From the NCBI RefSeq assembly GCF_965229315.1, contig NZ_CBDDJA010000002.1:1488001-1552000 (forward strand): DNA of 64,000 bases, written 5' to 3'. Made by a program: the position numbers and the translations under genes. Of the stretch, positions 25,320 through 34,882 are shown one piece after another. Source of the DNA: Pelomonas sp965229315 (GTDB taxonomy: Bacteria > Pseudomonadota > Gammaproteobacteria > Burkholderiales > Burkholderiaceae_C). Within the stretch, counting starts at the first letter, position 1. Every line of letters begins with the position of its first letter. The notes beneath the pieces were generated by a model that worked only from the letters and a program-made list of their open reading frames with translations, was not told the DNA's origin and did not search any database.

Positions 25320-25333
25320 ATTAGATATCTAAT
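25320..25333. promoter_or_regulatory. Putative MarR operator
   Basis: The perfect 14-bp palindrome ATTAGATATCTAAT lies in an A/T-rich island 33 bases before the MarR start, inside otherwise GC-rich DNA. MarR proteins of the EmrR/OhrR kind bind such palindromes next to their own gene. It probably controls the whole efflux operon by autorepression. Confidence 0.65.
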
Positions 25334-25365
25334 GATTAGCCAAAGAACAAGTAGCAGGCGAACCC

Positions 25366-25800
25366 ATGGCTTCCACCGACGAGCGCTTTTCCATGGCGCT
25401 GCACAACACCGCCCGCATCTGGCGCCAGGCGATTGATCGCCGCCTGAAGGACCTGGGCGTGGGGCAGGCCGGCTGGATGGCCATCGCCAAGATCGCCAAG
25501 TCCAGCAGCATGCTGTCGCAGATCGAGCTGGCGAACCAGCTGGGTGTCGAGGGCCCGACGGTCGTCAGCCTCGTGGACCGCCTCGTGAAGGCCGACCTGG
25601 TCAGCCGCGTGCCGTCCGAGACCGACCGGCGCATCAAGCACATCGTGCTGACCGAGGCTGGCCAGGCGCTCTATGCCGAGGTCAAGACGGTGGCCGACGC
25701 CTACCGCAAGGAGATGTTCGCCGGCATCGACAAGGCGCGGCTGCTGGCCGCCACCGAACTGCTGGAAGAGCTGCAGGCCAAGGTCGAGGCCAGCCTGTGA
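25366..25800 (+). CDS. MarR-family transcriptional regulator
   Basis: A 144-residue winged-helix repressor. The DNA-binding core runs from SQIELANQLGVEGPTVVSLV to a wing with ETDRRIKHIVLTEAG. MarR proteins lose DNA affinity on binding phenolic or other toxic small molecules. It overlaps the MFS pump gene (GTGA), so it heads an operon of regulator, pump, outer-membrane factor and adaptor. The palindrome at 25320-25333 is the likely operator. Confidence 0.94.
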   Translation: MASTDERFSMALHNTARIWRQAIDRRLKDLGVGQAGWMAIAKIAKSSSMLSQIELANQLGVEGPTVVSLVDRLVKADLVSRVPSETDRRIKHIVLTEAGQALYAEVKTVADAYRKEMFAGIDKARLLAATELLEELQAKVEASL

Positions 25801-27359
25801 CGACCGCTGCCATGCCGCGTGCCGCAGCGTCGGCGCCCGAACTCAACCGCGTCATGATCACCGCGTCGATCATGCTCGCGACCATCATCCAGGCGCTGGA
25901 CGGCACCATCGCCAACGTCGCGCTGCCGCACATGCAGGGCAACCTGTCCGCCTCGCAGGACCAGATCACCTGGGTGCTGACGTCCTTCATCGTCGCCTCG
26001 GCCATCACCATGCCGCTGACCGGCTGGCTGTGCGACCGCTTCGGCCAGAAGACCATCTTCCTCGTCTCCATCGCCGGCTTCACGGTCGCGTCCGTGCTGT
26101 GCGGCATGGCGGGCAACCTGACCGAGATCGTGCTCGCCCGCTTCATCCAGGGCGTGTTCGGCGCGGCGCTGGTGCCGCTGTCGCAGGCCGTGCTGCTGGA
26201 CATCAACCCGCGCGAGAAGCACGGCCAGGCCATGGCCGTGTGGGGCATGGGCGTCATGATCGGCCCCATCCTCGGGCCGACGCTGGGCGGCTGGCTGACC
26301 GACGCCTACAACTGGCGCTGGGTGTTCTTCATCAACGTGCCGGTCGGCGCGCTGGCGCTGTACGGCGTGTGGAAGTACATCCCGGGCCTGCGCGCGGCAC
26401 GCAAGATGCGCTTCGACGCGTTCGGCTTCGCCACACTCAGCATTGCCATCGGCGCGCTGCAGATGCTGCTGGACCGCGGCGAGCAGAACGACTGGTTCGC
26501 GTCCACCGAGACCTGGGTGGAGGCCATCCTGCTGGCCATCAGCTTCGCCTACTTCGTTGCGCACACGGCCCTGCGGCCTGCGGGGCAGTCGTTCTTCGAC
26601 TACCGGCTGCTCAGGAACGGCAACTACGTCACCGGCCTGTTGTTCATCGCCATCGTCGGCATGGTGCTGTTCGCCACGCGCGCGCTGACGCCGTCGATGC
26701 TGCAGGGCCTGATGGGCTACCCGGCCGCGCTCGCCGGCCTCGTCACGGCGCCCAGCGGCCTGGGCACCATGCTGGCCATGCTGGTGGTCGGCAAGCTGGT
26801 GGGCAAGGTGGACGTGCGCCTGCTGCTGACGGCCGGCTTCGCGCTGACGGCGTTCTCGCTGTGGCAGATGAGCCAGTACACGCTGGTGCTGTCCCGCAGC
26901 GACATCGTCTGGCCCGGCATCATCCAGGGCATCGGCCTCGGGCTCGTGTTCGTGCCGCTGAGCACCGCCACCTTCGCCACGCTCGCGCCCGACATGCGGG
27001 CCGACGGCACGGCCATCTACAGCCTGGTGCGCAACATCGGCAGCAGCGTGGGCATCGCGCTGGTGCAGGCCTTCCTGACGCGCAACGTGCAGGTGGCCCA
27101 CGCATCCCTCACCGAGCACGTCAACATCGCCAACCCCATGCTGCAGGACCCGACCGTGACGGCGGTCTACGGCTCCGGCGGCGTCGCGGGCGCCGCGCTG
27201 CTGAATGCCGAGATCACGCGGCAGGCCTCGATGCTGGCCTACATCGACGACTTCTGGATGATGTTCCTCGTCACGTTGGCGGTCATCCCGCTGCTGCTGC
27301 TGATCCGCCCGCCCAAGGCCCCACCCGATCCGTCCGCCGCGCATGCGGCGATGGAGTGA
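25797..27359 (+). CDS. DHA2-family MFS drug efflux pump (EmrB type)
   Basis: A 14-helix proton-driven exporter of 520 residues in the inner membrane. The N-terminal segment ALDGTIANVALPHMQGNL is characteristic of EmrB/QacA pumps, and LCDRFGQKTIFL is the loop 2-3 motif A. The GTG start overlaps the MarR stop; an ATG five codons on (MPRAAAS) is an alternative. With the following outer-membrane factor and HlyD protein it should form a tripartite pump. The substrate is unknown. Confidence 0.93.
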   Translation: MTTAAMPRAAASAPELNRVMITASIMLATIIQALDGTIANVALPHMQGNLSASQDQITWVLTSFIVASAITMPLTGWLCDRFGQKTIFLVSIAGFTVASVLCGMAGNLTEIVLARFIQGVFGAALVPLSQAVLLDINPREKHGQAMAVWGMGVMIGPILGPTLGGWLTDAYNWRWVFFINVPVGALALYGVWKYIPGLRAARKMRFDAFGFATLSIAIGALQMLLDRGEQNDWFASTETWVEAILLAISFAYFVAHTALRPAGQSFFDYRLLRNGNYVTGLLFIAIVGMVLFATRALTPSMLQGLMGYPAALAGLVTAPSGLGTMLAMLVVGKLVGKVDVRLLLTAGFALTAFSLWQMSQYTLVLSRSDIVWPGIIQGIGLGLVFVPLSTATFATLAPDMRADGTAIYSLVRNIGSSVGIALVQAFLTRNVQVAHASLTEHVNIANPMLQDPTVTAVYGSGGVAGAALLNAEITRQASMLAYIDDFWMMFLVTLAVIPLLLLIRPPKAPPDPSAAHAAME

Positions 27360-28849
27360 TGTGCATGCTGTCCCGACTCAATCCCCTCAACCACACCTTC
27401 GCCTTGACGGTGGTGATGGCCGCGCTGTCGGCCGTGCTGCTGTGCTCCTGCGTCAGCATCCCGCCCGAGCCGCACGCGGTGGCCGTGCCTGATGCGGCCA
27501 CGGCCGGGCTGCCCGCCGACATCCGCCTGAACGGCGCGAGCGCCTGGCCCGATGACCGCTGGTGGACGCGCTACGGCGACGCCCAGCTCGACGCGCTCGT
27601 GGACCGTGCGCTGCAGGCCAGCCCCACGCTGGAAGCCGCCGCCGCGCGCGTCAACGCCGCGCAGTCGGCCCTGGTCGTCAGCCGCGCCGCCGCGGGCGCC
27701 GAAGCCGGCGTGACGGCCGACGCCAACCGCCAGCGCTACTCCGCCAACGGTCTGTTCCCGTCGCCCATCGGCGGCGCCACGGTCAACGACTTCAACGTCA
27801 AGCTGCAGGGCCGCTACGACTTCGACCTCTGGGGCCGCAACCGCGCCGAGGTCGCCGCGGCGGCCGGCGAGGAATTCGCCCGCCGGGCCGAGGCTGCGCA
27901 GGTGCGCCAGGCGCTGGCCGGCTCGGTCGCCGCCAGCTACTTCGAGCTGCAGAGCCTGTGGGCGCTGGCGGCCAACCTGCGCGAGCAGGCGACGGCGCAG
28001 CAGGCCCTGTTGGACGACCAGGCGCGCCGCGTCGCGCATGGCCTGGCCTCGGCCGACGCGCCGCGTGCCGAATCGGCGCGACTGGCCGAGCTGCGCGCCC
28101 GCATCGCCGAGGCGGACGCCAGCGCCATCGGCCAGCGCGAGGCCTTGCGCGCGCTGCTGGGCCACGGCGACGACGCGCTCGCCAGCCTGCAGCCCCGTCC
28201 GCTGCCCACGGGCCAGGCCGCGCTGCCCCCGCAGCTGGGCTACGAGCTGCTGGCGCGCCGGTCGGACCTGCAGGCGGCACGCTGGCATGTGCAGGCATCG
28301 ATGAGCCGCGTGGAGGCTGCCCAGGCGGCGTTCTATCCGCAGATCAGCCTGAGCGGCTCGCTCGGCCTGGACGCGCTCACGCTGCCGCGCCTGCTGGAGA
28401 CGGCCAGCCGCACGTTCTTCCTCGGCCCGTCGCTGGCGCTGCCGCTGTTCAGCACCGGCACGCTGAAAGGCCAGCTGGGCGGCGCCCGCAGCGCCCGCGA
28501 CGAGTTGATCGCCACCTACGATCAGCGCGTGCTGGACGCCGTGCGCGATGTGGCCCAGGCCGCCGCCGCGCTGCAAGGCCTGGACGCGCAAGCCCGCCAG
28601 CAGCACGAGGCCGCCGTGCAGACCGAGGCGCTGCAGCGCAGCGCGCAGGCCCGCCTGCGACAAGGCCTCGCGGACCACGCCAGCACGTTGCAGGCCGACC
28701 TGGCCGTGCTGCTTGAGCGCCAGGCCGGGCTGCAGCTGGATCGCCAGCGCCTGCAGACCGAAGTGGCGCTGACGCAGTCGCTGGGCGGCGGCTTCCATGC
28801 CGACGCCACGGCCCAGGCCCCAGCCCCCACCCAGATGTCCCGGAACTGA
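27359..28849 (+). CDS. Outer-membrane efflux lipoprotein (NodT family)
   Basis: A TolC-like outer-membrane channel of 496 residues. A lipobox (LLCSC) ends the signal peptide at about residue 30. Two outer-membrane-factor repeats follow, recognisable by WWTRYGDAQLDALVDRAL at the start and FYPQISLSGSLG in the second half. The start ATG overlaps the MFS stop (TGATG); a second ATG two codons on is possible. It lies between pump and adaptor genes. Confidence 0.92.
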   Translation: MCMLSRLNPLNHTFALTVVMAALSAVLLCSCVSIPPEPHAVAVPDAATAGLPADIRLNGASAWPDDRWWTRYGDAQLDALVDRALQASPTLEAAAARVNAAQSALVVSRAAAGAEAGVTADANRQRYSANGLFPSPIGGATVNDFNVKLQGRYDFDLWGRNRAEVAAAAGEEFARRAEAAQVRQALAGSVAASYFELQSLWALAANLREQATAQQALLDDQARRVAHGLASADAPRAESARLAELRARIAEADASAIGQREALRALLGHGDDALASLQPRPLPTGQAALPPQLGYELLARRSDLQAARWHVQASMSRVEAAQAAFYPQISLSGSLGLDALTLPRLLETASRTFFLGPSLALPLFSTGTLKGQLGGARSARDELIATYDQRVLDAVRDVAQAAAALQGLDAQARQQHEAAVQTEALQRSAQARLRQGLADHASTLQADLAVLLERQAGLQLDRQRLQTEVALTQSLGGGFHADATAQAPAPTQMSRN

Positions 28850-28852
28850 ACC

Positions 28853-30019
28853 ATGTCCACGACCGACCCCATCCCGCAACCCCCGCTCGAACGCAAGCGC
28901 CGCTGGGCGCTCATCGGCATCACGGCGCTGTTCGTCATCGCCGGCGCGCTGTACGCCGTCTATGCGGCGCTGGTGCTGTCCAAGCGCGAGACCACCGACA
29001 ACGCCTACGTGGCCGGCAACCTGGTGACGCTGTCGGCCCAGGTGACCGGCAACGTCGCGGAGATCCGCGCGGACGAGACGCAGCTCGTCAACGCCGGCGC
29101 CGAGCTGGTGAAGCTGGACCCGGTGGATGCCGAGGTGACGCTGGCCCAGGCCGAGGCGCGCCTGGGCAACGCCGTGCGCCAGCTGCGCGAGCGCTATGCC
29201 GGCGTGCCGCAGGTCGAGGCCAGCGTGGAGCTGCGCCGGCAAGACCTGAAGCGTGCCCAGGACGACCTGGCCCGCCGCGCGCCGCTGGCGGCCGACAACA
29301 CGCTGCCGGCCGAAGAAATCGCCCATGCGCAGCAGGCCGTCAAATCCGCGCAGGCCGCGCTGGATGTGGCGCTGCGCCAGGTGGACGCGGCCCGTGCCGG
29401 CGTGCAGGGCGTGTCGCTGGCGCAGCACCCGGCCGTGCTCGCCGCGCGCGCCGACTACATGCAGGCCTGGCTGGCCGTGCGCCGCAACGCGGTGGTGTCG
29501 CCCGTGACCGGCTACGTCGGCAAGCGCAGCGTGCAGGTGGGCAGCCGCGTCATCCCGGGCACGGCGCTGATGTCCATCGTGCCGCTGGACCAGCTGTGGG
29601 TGGACGCGAACTTCAAGGAGTCCGAGCTGCGCAACATCCGCGTCGGCCAGTCGGCCCTGCTTTCGGCCGACACCTACGGCGGCAAGGTCGAGTACCACGG
29701 CAAGGTGCTGGGCCTGTCGCCGGGCACGGGCAGCGCCTTCTCGCTGCTGCCCGCGCAGAACGCGACGGGCAACTGGATCAAGGTCGTGCAGCGCGTGCCG
29801 GTGCGCATTGCCTTGGATGCGGCCGAGCTTCGCGCACACCCGCTGCGCATCGGCCTGTCCATGGACGTGACCGTGGACACGCACGACACCGGCGGCCCCA
29901 TCCTCGGCGCGCCGGCACCGGCCACGCCGGCCTACAGCACGCAGGCGCTGAGCCAGCCGCTGCAGCAGGCGGAGCAGGCGGCGGACGCCATCATCGCGAA
30001 GCAGGCCGCCAAGGGTTAG
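28853..30019 (+). CDS. HlyD/EmrA-type membrane fusion protein
   Basis: A 388-residue periplasmic adaptor anchored by one N-terminal membrane helix (residues 20-42, WALIGITALFVIAGALYAVY). The family sequence TTDNAYVAGNLVTLSAQVTG begins the lipoyl-like domain, then a coiled-coil hairpin rich in Ala and Gln, then VDANFKESELRNIRVGQ and a beta-barrel. It ends the marR operon, with only three bases from the preceding gene. It would join the EmrB-like pump to the NodT-type channel. Confidence 0.94.
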   Translation: MSTTDPIPQPPLERKRRWALIGITALFVIAGALYAVYAALVLSKRETTDNAYVAGNLVTLSAQVTGNVAEIRADETQLVNAGAELVKLDPVDAEVTLAQAEARLGNAVRQLRERYAGVPQVEASVELRRQDLKRAQDDLARRAPLAADNTLPAEEIAHAQQAVKSAQAALDVALRQVDAARAGVQGVSLAQHPAVLAARADYMQAWLAVRRNAVVSPVTGYVGKRSVQVGSRVIPGTALMSIVPLDQLWVDANFKESELRNIRVGQSALLSADTYGGKVEYHGKVLGLSPGTGSAFSLLPAQNATGNWIKVVQRVPVRIALDAAELRAHPLRIGLSMDVTVDTHDTGGPILGAPAPATPAYSTQALSQPLQQAEQAADAIIAKQAAKG

Positions 30020-30026
30020 CGGCCGC

Positions 30027-31151
30027 TCAGGCGGCCGGGCGACGGCGCTTCAGCGCACCGATCGCCGCCAGGCCGCCGAGCATCAGCGCCCAGGTCGTGG
30101 GCTCCGGCACGGGCGTGAGCAGGTAGGCGTGCTCGACGCCGTTGAACTTGGCGGTGCCGATGATGAGGCCTTCGTTGGTGATGCCCAGCGCCGCCGCGCT
30201 GGTGGTGGTGGTGAAGTTCCAGCCGGCTTCGTTGACGATGACGTCGCCGATCAGGTAGGTCGTGCCGTCTGCGTACAGGAAGGGGTTGGCGTACTGGCCG
30301 CCCGAATTGCCCACGGCCCATCCCAGGTCGTTGACGGCGCGCACGCTGCCGTTGCTGCTGATGCCGGGCAGCGGCACGGACACCATGCCCCCGGCCTGCG
30401 ACCAGATGAAGGCCTGGGAGCCGTTGCCACTGCTGCCGCCTACATAGCCGTTCTCGCTGATGGCGAAGGCCAGCGACGAATTGAACCCGGCGTAGGGCAG
30501 GGGGGCGATCTCGGTCATCGCGCCGGTCACGCTGTTGTACGACAGGATGACGTTGCGGCTGTCCGTGCTCACGCCGGTGCCCACGACGATGCCGGCGTCG
30601 TTGATCGCCAGCGCCGTCTGCATGAACGAGCCTTGCGACGACAGCGCCGAGATCACCGTCGCGGTGCCGGTGTTGGTGTTGTAGATCGTGGCGATCTCGG
30701 ACACGCCGGAACCCACCGAGCCCACGGCGATGCCGCCGTTGTTGATGTCGTTGGCGCGGCCGGCGGCCTGGCCGCTGGGCAGCGCCAGCTGGCTGACGGC
30801 GCCGTTCTGCCAGACGACCGGCAGCGGCGCGCTGCCAAAGCTCGTGGTGGACGACGTGCCGACGATGGTGCCGACGTTGTTCACCGCATTGGCGACGGCG
30901 AAGTTGCGGCTCGCGAGGTTGGGCAGCGCCGTCATGCCGGTACTGGCCGACCACGAGAAGGCCTTGTACTGCGTGCCGGCCGCGCGGCCGACGACGGTGT
31001 CGCCGTCGGGCGAGATGCCGAAGCCTTGAGAGGCGGTCGTGCCGCTGAGGACGCCGAGGTCCACGATGCTGTATTGCGGTGCATCGGCCCAGGCGGGCAG
31101 GGCGACGGAGGCGGCCAGCAGGCCGGCGACGGTGAGAGCGGACAGTTTCAT
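30027..31151 (-). CDS. PEP-CTERM protein with HAF repeats
   Basis: A 374-residue exported protein with a signal peptide (residues 1-23, ending AWADA). Seven repeats of about 40-50 residues carry the HAF-type core, for example AFAISENGYVGGSS, ANDINNGGIAVGSV and ALGITNEGLIIGTA. The C-terminus VPEPTTWALMLGG plus hydrophobic stretch and KRRR is a canonical PEP-CTERM sorting signal. Exosortase processing and surface or exopolysaccharide association are inferred from the family. No exosortase gene is in the window. It converges with the efflux operon. Confidence 0.92.
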   Translation of the reverse strand: MKLSALTVAGLLAASVALPAWADAPQYSIVDLGVLSGTTASQGFGISPDGDTVVGRAAGTQYKAFSWSASTGMTALPNLASRNFAVANAVNNVGTIVGTSSTTSFGSAPLPVVWQNGAVSQLALPSGQAAGRANDINNGGIAVGSVGSGVSEIATIYNTNTGTATVISALSSQGSFMQTALAINDAGIVVGTGVSTDSRNVILSYNSVTGAMTEIAPLPYAGFNSSLAFAISENGYVGGSSGNGSQAFIWSQAGGMVSVPLPGISSNGSVRAVNDLGWAVGNSGGQYANPFLYADGTTYLIGDVIVNEAGWNFTTTTSAAALGITNEGLIIGTAKFNGVEHAYLLTPVPEPTTWALMLGGLAAIGALKRRRPAA

Positions 31152-31298
31152 GCGAGGGGCTCCTGAAAGCGGGACGGGAACAACGGTGCCGCCACCTTAG
31201 GCCCGGCGGCCGCGCGGCCACCCAGGGTTACCGCGCAGGCGCGCGCATGTCGCCGTTCCTGGAGCCGGTGTGCCGTTTGCGGGCCATCCCGAAGCGGC

Positions 31299-32339
31299 TC
31301 AGCGGCGCCTGAAGCTGTCCGCGGGCCGCTCGCCGAAGCGCTGCTGGTAGGCCTGGCTGAACTTGCTGGCGTTCTGGAAGCCCCAGCGCAGCGCCACCTC
31401 GCGGACCGTGCCGGCGCTGCCCCGCTGCAGTTCCTCGCGTGCCCGGTCCAGCCGCACCTGGCGCAGGAAGGCGCCTGGCGACTGGCCGAGGTGCGCCTGG
31501 AACTGGCGCAGCAGTGCGCTCGTGCTGATGCTGGCGGCCTCGGCGATGTCGGCCAGCTCGATGGGGCGGTGCGCGCTGGCGTCGATGAAATCCAGCGCCC
31601 GGCGCAGCCGCGCCGGTGGTGCAGCCGCCTCCAGTTGCCTGGCAGGCGAGTTCGCGGGGGCGTGCTCGTCCAGCAGGGTGAGGCCGATCATCTCGGTCCA
31701 GCGCCGCAGCAGCACCTGGCCGCTGCGGGCGTCGCGGCCGGCGTGCAGGGCGCTGCCGGCCAGCGCGGCCATGCCGAGCAGGCGCTGCACCAGCGCGGCC
31801 GGCAGCAGCGGCGCGAAGCGCGGCGCACCGTCCAGGTCGCCGGGCCGCAGCTCCGCGCTGAGGCTCAGCAGGTTGTGCTTGGGCAGCTGGAACTCGACGA
31901 TGTGCGAGCCGGCCGTCAGCAGCGTGCGCTCGACGCGCGCCGTGTCGATGATGACGCCCTCGCCAGGCCCGGCAACGAACCGGCCGCCGGGCAGGTCCAC
32001 GGCCATGCTGCCGCTGAGCACCAGGCCCACCGAGTAGGGCGCGGCCGGGTCGGTGGACGGCTGCCCGCGCACCTCCAGGTCGAAGCTGGTTTCGGCCTCG
32101 CCCATGAAGACCTGCCGGTCGCCGGGTGGTGCGACGGCGGCGACGCGCAGGCTGGCCGCCGCGTCGCGGCCCCAGCTCAGGATGCGTCGCTCCGCCAGCG
32201 GCATGGCCTCGTTGAGCCGCTGCACGTAGCCTTCGATGAGGTCGCGCGACTCGAAGCGGCTCGCCGGCACCGCGAGCTGGCGGCGGCGGTCGGGCGGGGC
32301 AGGGAGCTGGCGCGAAGTCACGGTCGCAGTCTGCCGCAT
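31299..32339 (-). CDS. AraC-family transcriptional regulator
   Basis: A 346-residue activator: an N-terminal cupin-like sensing domain (GLVLSGSMAVDLPGGRF) and a C-terminal double helix-turn-helix (IELADIAEAASISTSALLRQ, then ALRWGFQNASKFSQAYQQRF). The start at MRQTATVTS is one base after the FAD oxidoreductase gene, which avoids the overlap needed by a longer frame. The two are probably one operon; the regulator may respond to the oxidoreductase substrate. Confidence 0.9.
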   Translation of the reverse strand: MRQTATVTSRQLPAPPDRRRQLAVPASRFESRDLIEGYVQRLNEAMPLAERRILSWGRDAAASLRVAAVAPPGDRQVFMGEAETSFDLEVRGQPSTDPAAPYSVGLVLSGSMAVDLPGGRFVAGPGEGVIIDTARVERTLLTAGSHIVEFQLPKHNLLSLSAELRPGDLDGAPRFAPLLPAALVQRLLGMAALAGSALHAGRDARSGQVLLRRWTEMIGLTLLDEHAPANSPARQLEAAAPPARLRRALDFIDASAHRPIELADIAEAASISTSALLRQFQAHLGQSPGAFLRQVRLDRAREELQRGSAGTVREVALRWGFQNASKFSQAYQQRFGERPADSFRRR

Positions 32340-32340
32340 C

Positions 32341-33441
32341 TCAGGCGCATGCAGCCATCCCGTCGACCATCTTGCCGGCGACATGCTCGGCCAGCGCCAG
32401 CGAGGCCGTCAGCCCCGGCGACTCGATGCCGAACAGGCTGACGAGGCCCGGCTGCACGTCGATGCGGAAGTCCGCCGCTTCTTCACCCGGGCCGGTGAGT
32501 TTGGGGCGGATGCCGGCGTAGGCCGGTGCCAGTGCGCCCGGCGGCAGGCCCGGCCAGTAGCCGCGCACCTCGGCCTCGAAAGCGGGCGCCAGGGCCGCGT
32601 CGACCGCGTAGCTCAGCGCGGCCGGGTCGGTGCCCGCCAGCCATTGCACGTCCGGCCCGAAGCGCGCCTGGCCGCCCAGGTCCAGCGTCAGGTGCACGCC
32701 CAGGCCGCCGTCCACCGGCAGCGGGTAGACGAGGTGCGTGAACGGCGCGCGGCCGGCCAGCGCGAAGTAGTGGCCGCGGGCGAAGCGCAGCGGCGGTGCG
32801 GGCACGCCCAGCGAGGCGGCCACCTGCGCCGCGAACAGCCCGGCCGCGTTGACGACGCAGCGCGCGCCCAGCTCGAAGTCGCCGACCTGCAGCCGCCAGC
32901 CGTCGCCCTGGCGCGCGCCACCGGTCACCGGGCTGGCGAGTGCGAGCGTCGCCCCGGCGTTCTCCGCATCGCCCAGCAGCGCCGTCATCAGCCCGTGGCT
33001 GTCGACGATGCCGCTGGAGGGCGACAGCAGCGCGCCGACGCAGTGCAGTGCCGGCTCCAGCGCCAGGGCCTCGGCGCGGTCCAGCAGCCGCAGGTCGGCC
33101 ACGCCGTTGGCGGCGCCCTGCGCGGCCAGGCGCGCGAGCCGGGGCAGGTCGCCCTCGCGCGTGGCGACGACCAGCTTGCCGCAGCGCCGGTGCGCCACGC
33201 CGCGCGCCTGGCAGTAGTCGTACAGCAGCGCCTTGCCGTGCACGCACAGCCGCGCCTTCAGGCTGCCTGCGGCGTAGTACAGGCCGGCGTGGATGACCTC
33301 GCTGTTGCGCGAGGAGATGCCGGTGCCGATGGCGCCAGCGGCCTCGATGACGACCACCTCGCGCCCCCGCCGCGCCAGCGCCCGCGCGACGGCGAGCCCC
33401 ACGACACCGGCGCCGATGACGGCCACGTCGATCTGATCCAT
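32341..33441 (-). CDS. FAD-dependent oxidoreductase, L-2-hydroxyglutarate oxidase-like
   Basis: A 366-residue DAO-fold flavoprotein. The N-terminal dinucleotide fold is AVIGAGVVGLAVARAL. Family features are SSRNSEVIHAGLYY, KLCVHGK-type RLCVHGKALLYDYC, and the C-terminal PLPVDGGLGVHLTLDLGG with FGPD. These point to the L-2-hydroxyglutarate dehydrogenase/oxidase group (LhgO/L2HGDH), which yields 2-oxoglutarate. The exact substrate cannot be fixed by eye; other 2-hydroxyacids or amines are possible. It lies one base upstream of the AraC regulator gene. Confidence 0.85.
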   Translation of the reverse strand: MDQIDVAVIGAGVVGLAVARALARRGREVVVIEAAGAIGTGISSRNSEVIHAGLYYAAGSLKARLCVHGKALLYDYCQARGVAHRRCGKLVVATREGDLPRLARLAAQGAANGVADLRLLDRAEALALEPALHCVGALLSPSSGIVDSHGLMTALLGDAENAGATLALASPVTGGARQGDGWRLQVGDFELGARCVVNAAGLFAAQVAASLGVPAPPLRFARGHYFALAGRAPFTHLVYPLPVDGGLGVHLTLDLGGQARFGPDVQWLAGTDPAALSYAVDAALAPAFEAEVRGYWPGLPPGALAPAYAGIRPKLTGPGEEAADFRIDVQPGLVSLFGIESPGLTASLALAEHVAGKMVDGMAACA

Positions 33442-33599
33442 GCCGCAAGCCTAATGGCACAGGCGCCTGCCTAGAATGCGGGCCTTGCCGCACCGTGCGG
33501 CACGTCCCTGCCGAGGGGTGCTGCGACGAAGGCCACGGGCCTTCGCCACGCTCGGTGGTGGCGATGGAGAAAGGGCGCCCTCTGTGAAGAACGCCCCTC

Positions 33600-34814
33600 A
33601 TGCATTCAACGTCAACGTCCGCGTCCATACGCACCATCCTGCCTTTGGCCTTCGTCACGGGCGTCAGCATGGCGGCGATGGACTTGTATCTGCCGGCCGT
33701 GCCGGCGCTGCAGCTGGGCCTGGGCATCAGCGTGCCGCTGGCGCAGGCCACGGTCGCCGTCTACCTCGCCGGGCTGGCCGGCGCGCAGCTGCTGTGGGGC
33801 GAATTGCTGAACCGCCTCGGCCCGCGGCGCTGCATGGAGGTGGGGTTGGCGCTGCTGGCCCTCACCAGCCTGGGCTGCGCGCTGGCGCCGGGCATCGAGG
33901 TGCTGCTGGTGCTGCGCCTGCTGCAAGGCGTCGCCGCGGCGGCGGCCACGGTGGTGGCACCCACCGTCGCGCGCGCCACGCTGGGCGAGGCCGACGTGGT
34001 GCGCGGCATCGCCGCCATCTCCATGGTGGAGGCCATCGTGCCCGCCGCCGGCCCGGTGATAGGCGCGCTGCTGCTGCAGGTGACCGACTGGCGCGGCACC
34101 TTCTGGGTGCTGGCGCTGCTGTCGCTGCTGGTGCTGCCCTGGGTCGTGAAGATCGCGCCGCGCCGCCTGCCCGGGCTGGACATGGCGCACGACGCCGGCT
34201 ACCTGGGCGTGCTGCGCAACCGCGTGTTCGTGAGGCTGGCGGCGTCGCACGCGCTGTGCATCGGCGCGCTGCTGACCTTTCTGGCCAGCGCGCCGCAGCT
34301 GCTGCAGCACACGCTGGGGCGGGGGACGGCGGCGTTCGCGCTGCTGCAGGTGCTGGGCGTGAGCGCCTTCATGCTGGGCGCCACGCAGTCGGGCCGGCTG
34401 GCCGCGCGGCTGGGGCATGCGCGCGTGGTGCAGTGGGGCTGCGGGGTGCAGTTGGCGGTGGCCGCCATCGCGCTGGGCGTGGCGCTGCTCGGTCAGCCGC
34501 CGTTTGCCATCGTGGCTGGCTACTGGGTCTGCTTCTGCGGCGCGCTGGCCGTCCGCGGGCCGGCCACGTTCGGCGATGCGCTGGCCGTGCCGCCCGCGCA
34601 GATGGGCCGGGCGACGGCGCTGCTGGTGTTGGCGCTGCTGGCGGCCGGTGCGCTGGGCACGCAGCTCGTCGCACCGTTCATGGGCTCTGCGGGCAGCGCC
34701 GCGCCGCTGTTCGGCAGCGTGCTGCTGATGCTGCTGGGCAGCGCGGCGCTGGTGTGGCGCTACCCGGCGGTGCCGCGTCCGGGTACGGAGGGCACAGCGG
34801 GCGAAGCGACCTAG
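33600..34814 (+). CDS. MFS multidrug transporter (Bcr/CflA type)
   Basis: A 12-helix exporter of 404 residues. The start helix has MAAMDLYLPAVPALQ, the D-x-YLPA feature typical of Bcr/CflA, and GAQLLWGELLNRLGPRR is the motif A loop. It is a single gene, with no regulator adjacent in the same direction, and is divergent from the FAD oxidoreductase. Family members export drugs, dipeptides or sugars; the substrate here is unknown. Confidence 0.9.
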   Translation: MHSTSTSASIRTILPLAFVTGVSMAAMDLYLPAVPALQLGLGISVPLAQATVAVYLAGLAGAQLLWGELLNRLGPRRCMEVGLALLALTSLGCALAPGIEVLLVLRLLQGVAAAAATVVAPTVARATLGEADVVRGIAAISMVEAIVPAAGPVIGALLLQVTDWRGTFWVLALLSLLVLPWVVKIAPRRLPGLDMAHDAGYLGVLRNRVFVRLAASHALCIGALLTFLASAPQLLQHTLGRGTAAFALLQVLGVSAFMLGATQSGRLAARLGHARVVQWGCGVQLAVAAIALGVALLGQPPFAIVAGYWVCFCGALAVRGPATFGDALAVPPAQMGRATALLVLALLAAGALGTQLVAPFMGSAGSAAPLFGSVLLMLLGSAALVWRYPAVPRPGTEGTAGEAT

Positions 34815-34882
34815 GCACGCGCCCGATGGCGCGGGCAGGCGGCAGGCCCTAGGCTGGTGGCTCCGTCTTGCGGAGCCCGCGC

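Noticed and set aside
25673..27358. A long plus-strand open frame running ahead of the outer-membrane factor gene
   Set aside because: It overlaps the MFS pump in another frame and is Arg/His/Pro-rich; only the part from 27359, with lipobox and channel repeats, is real.
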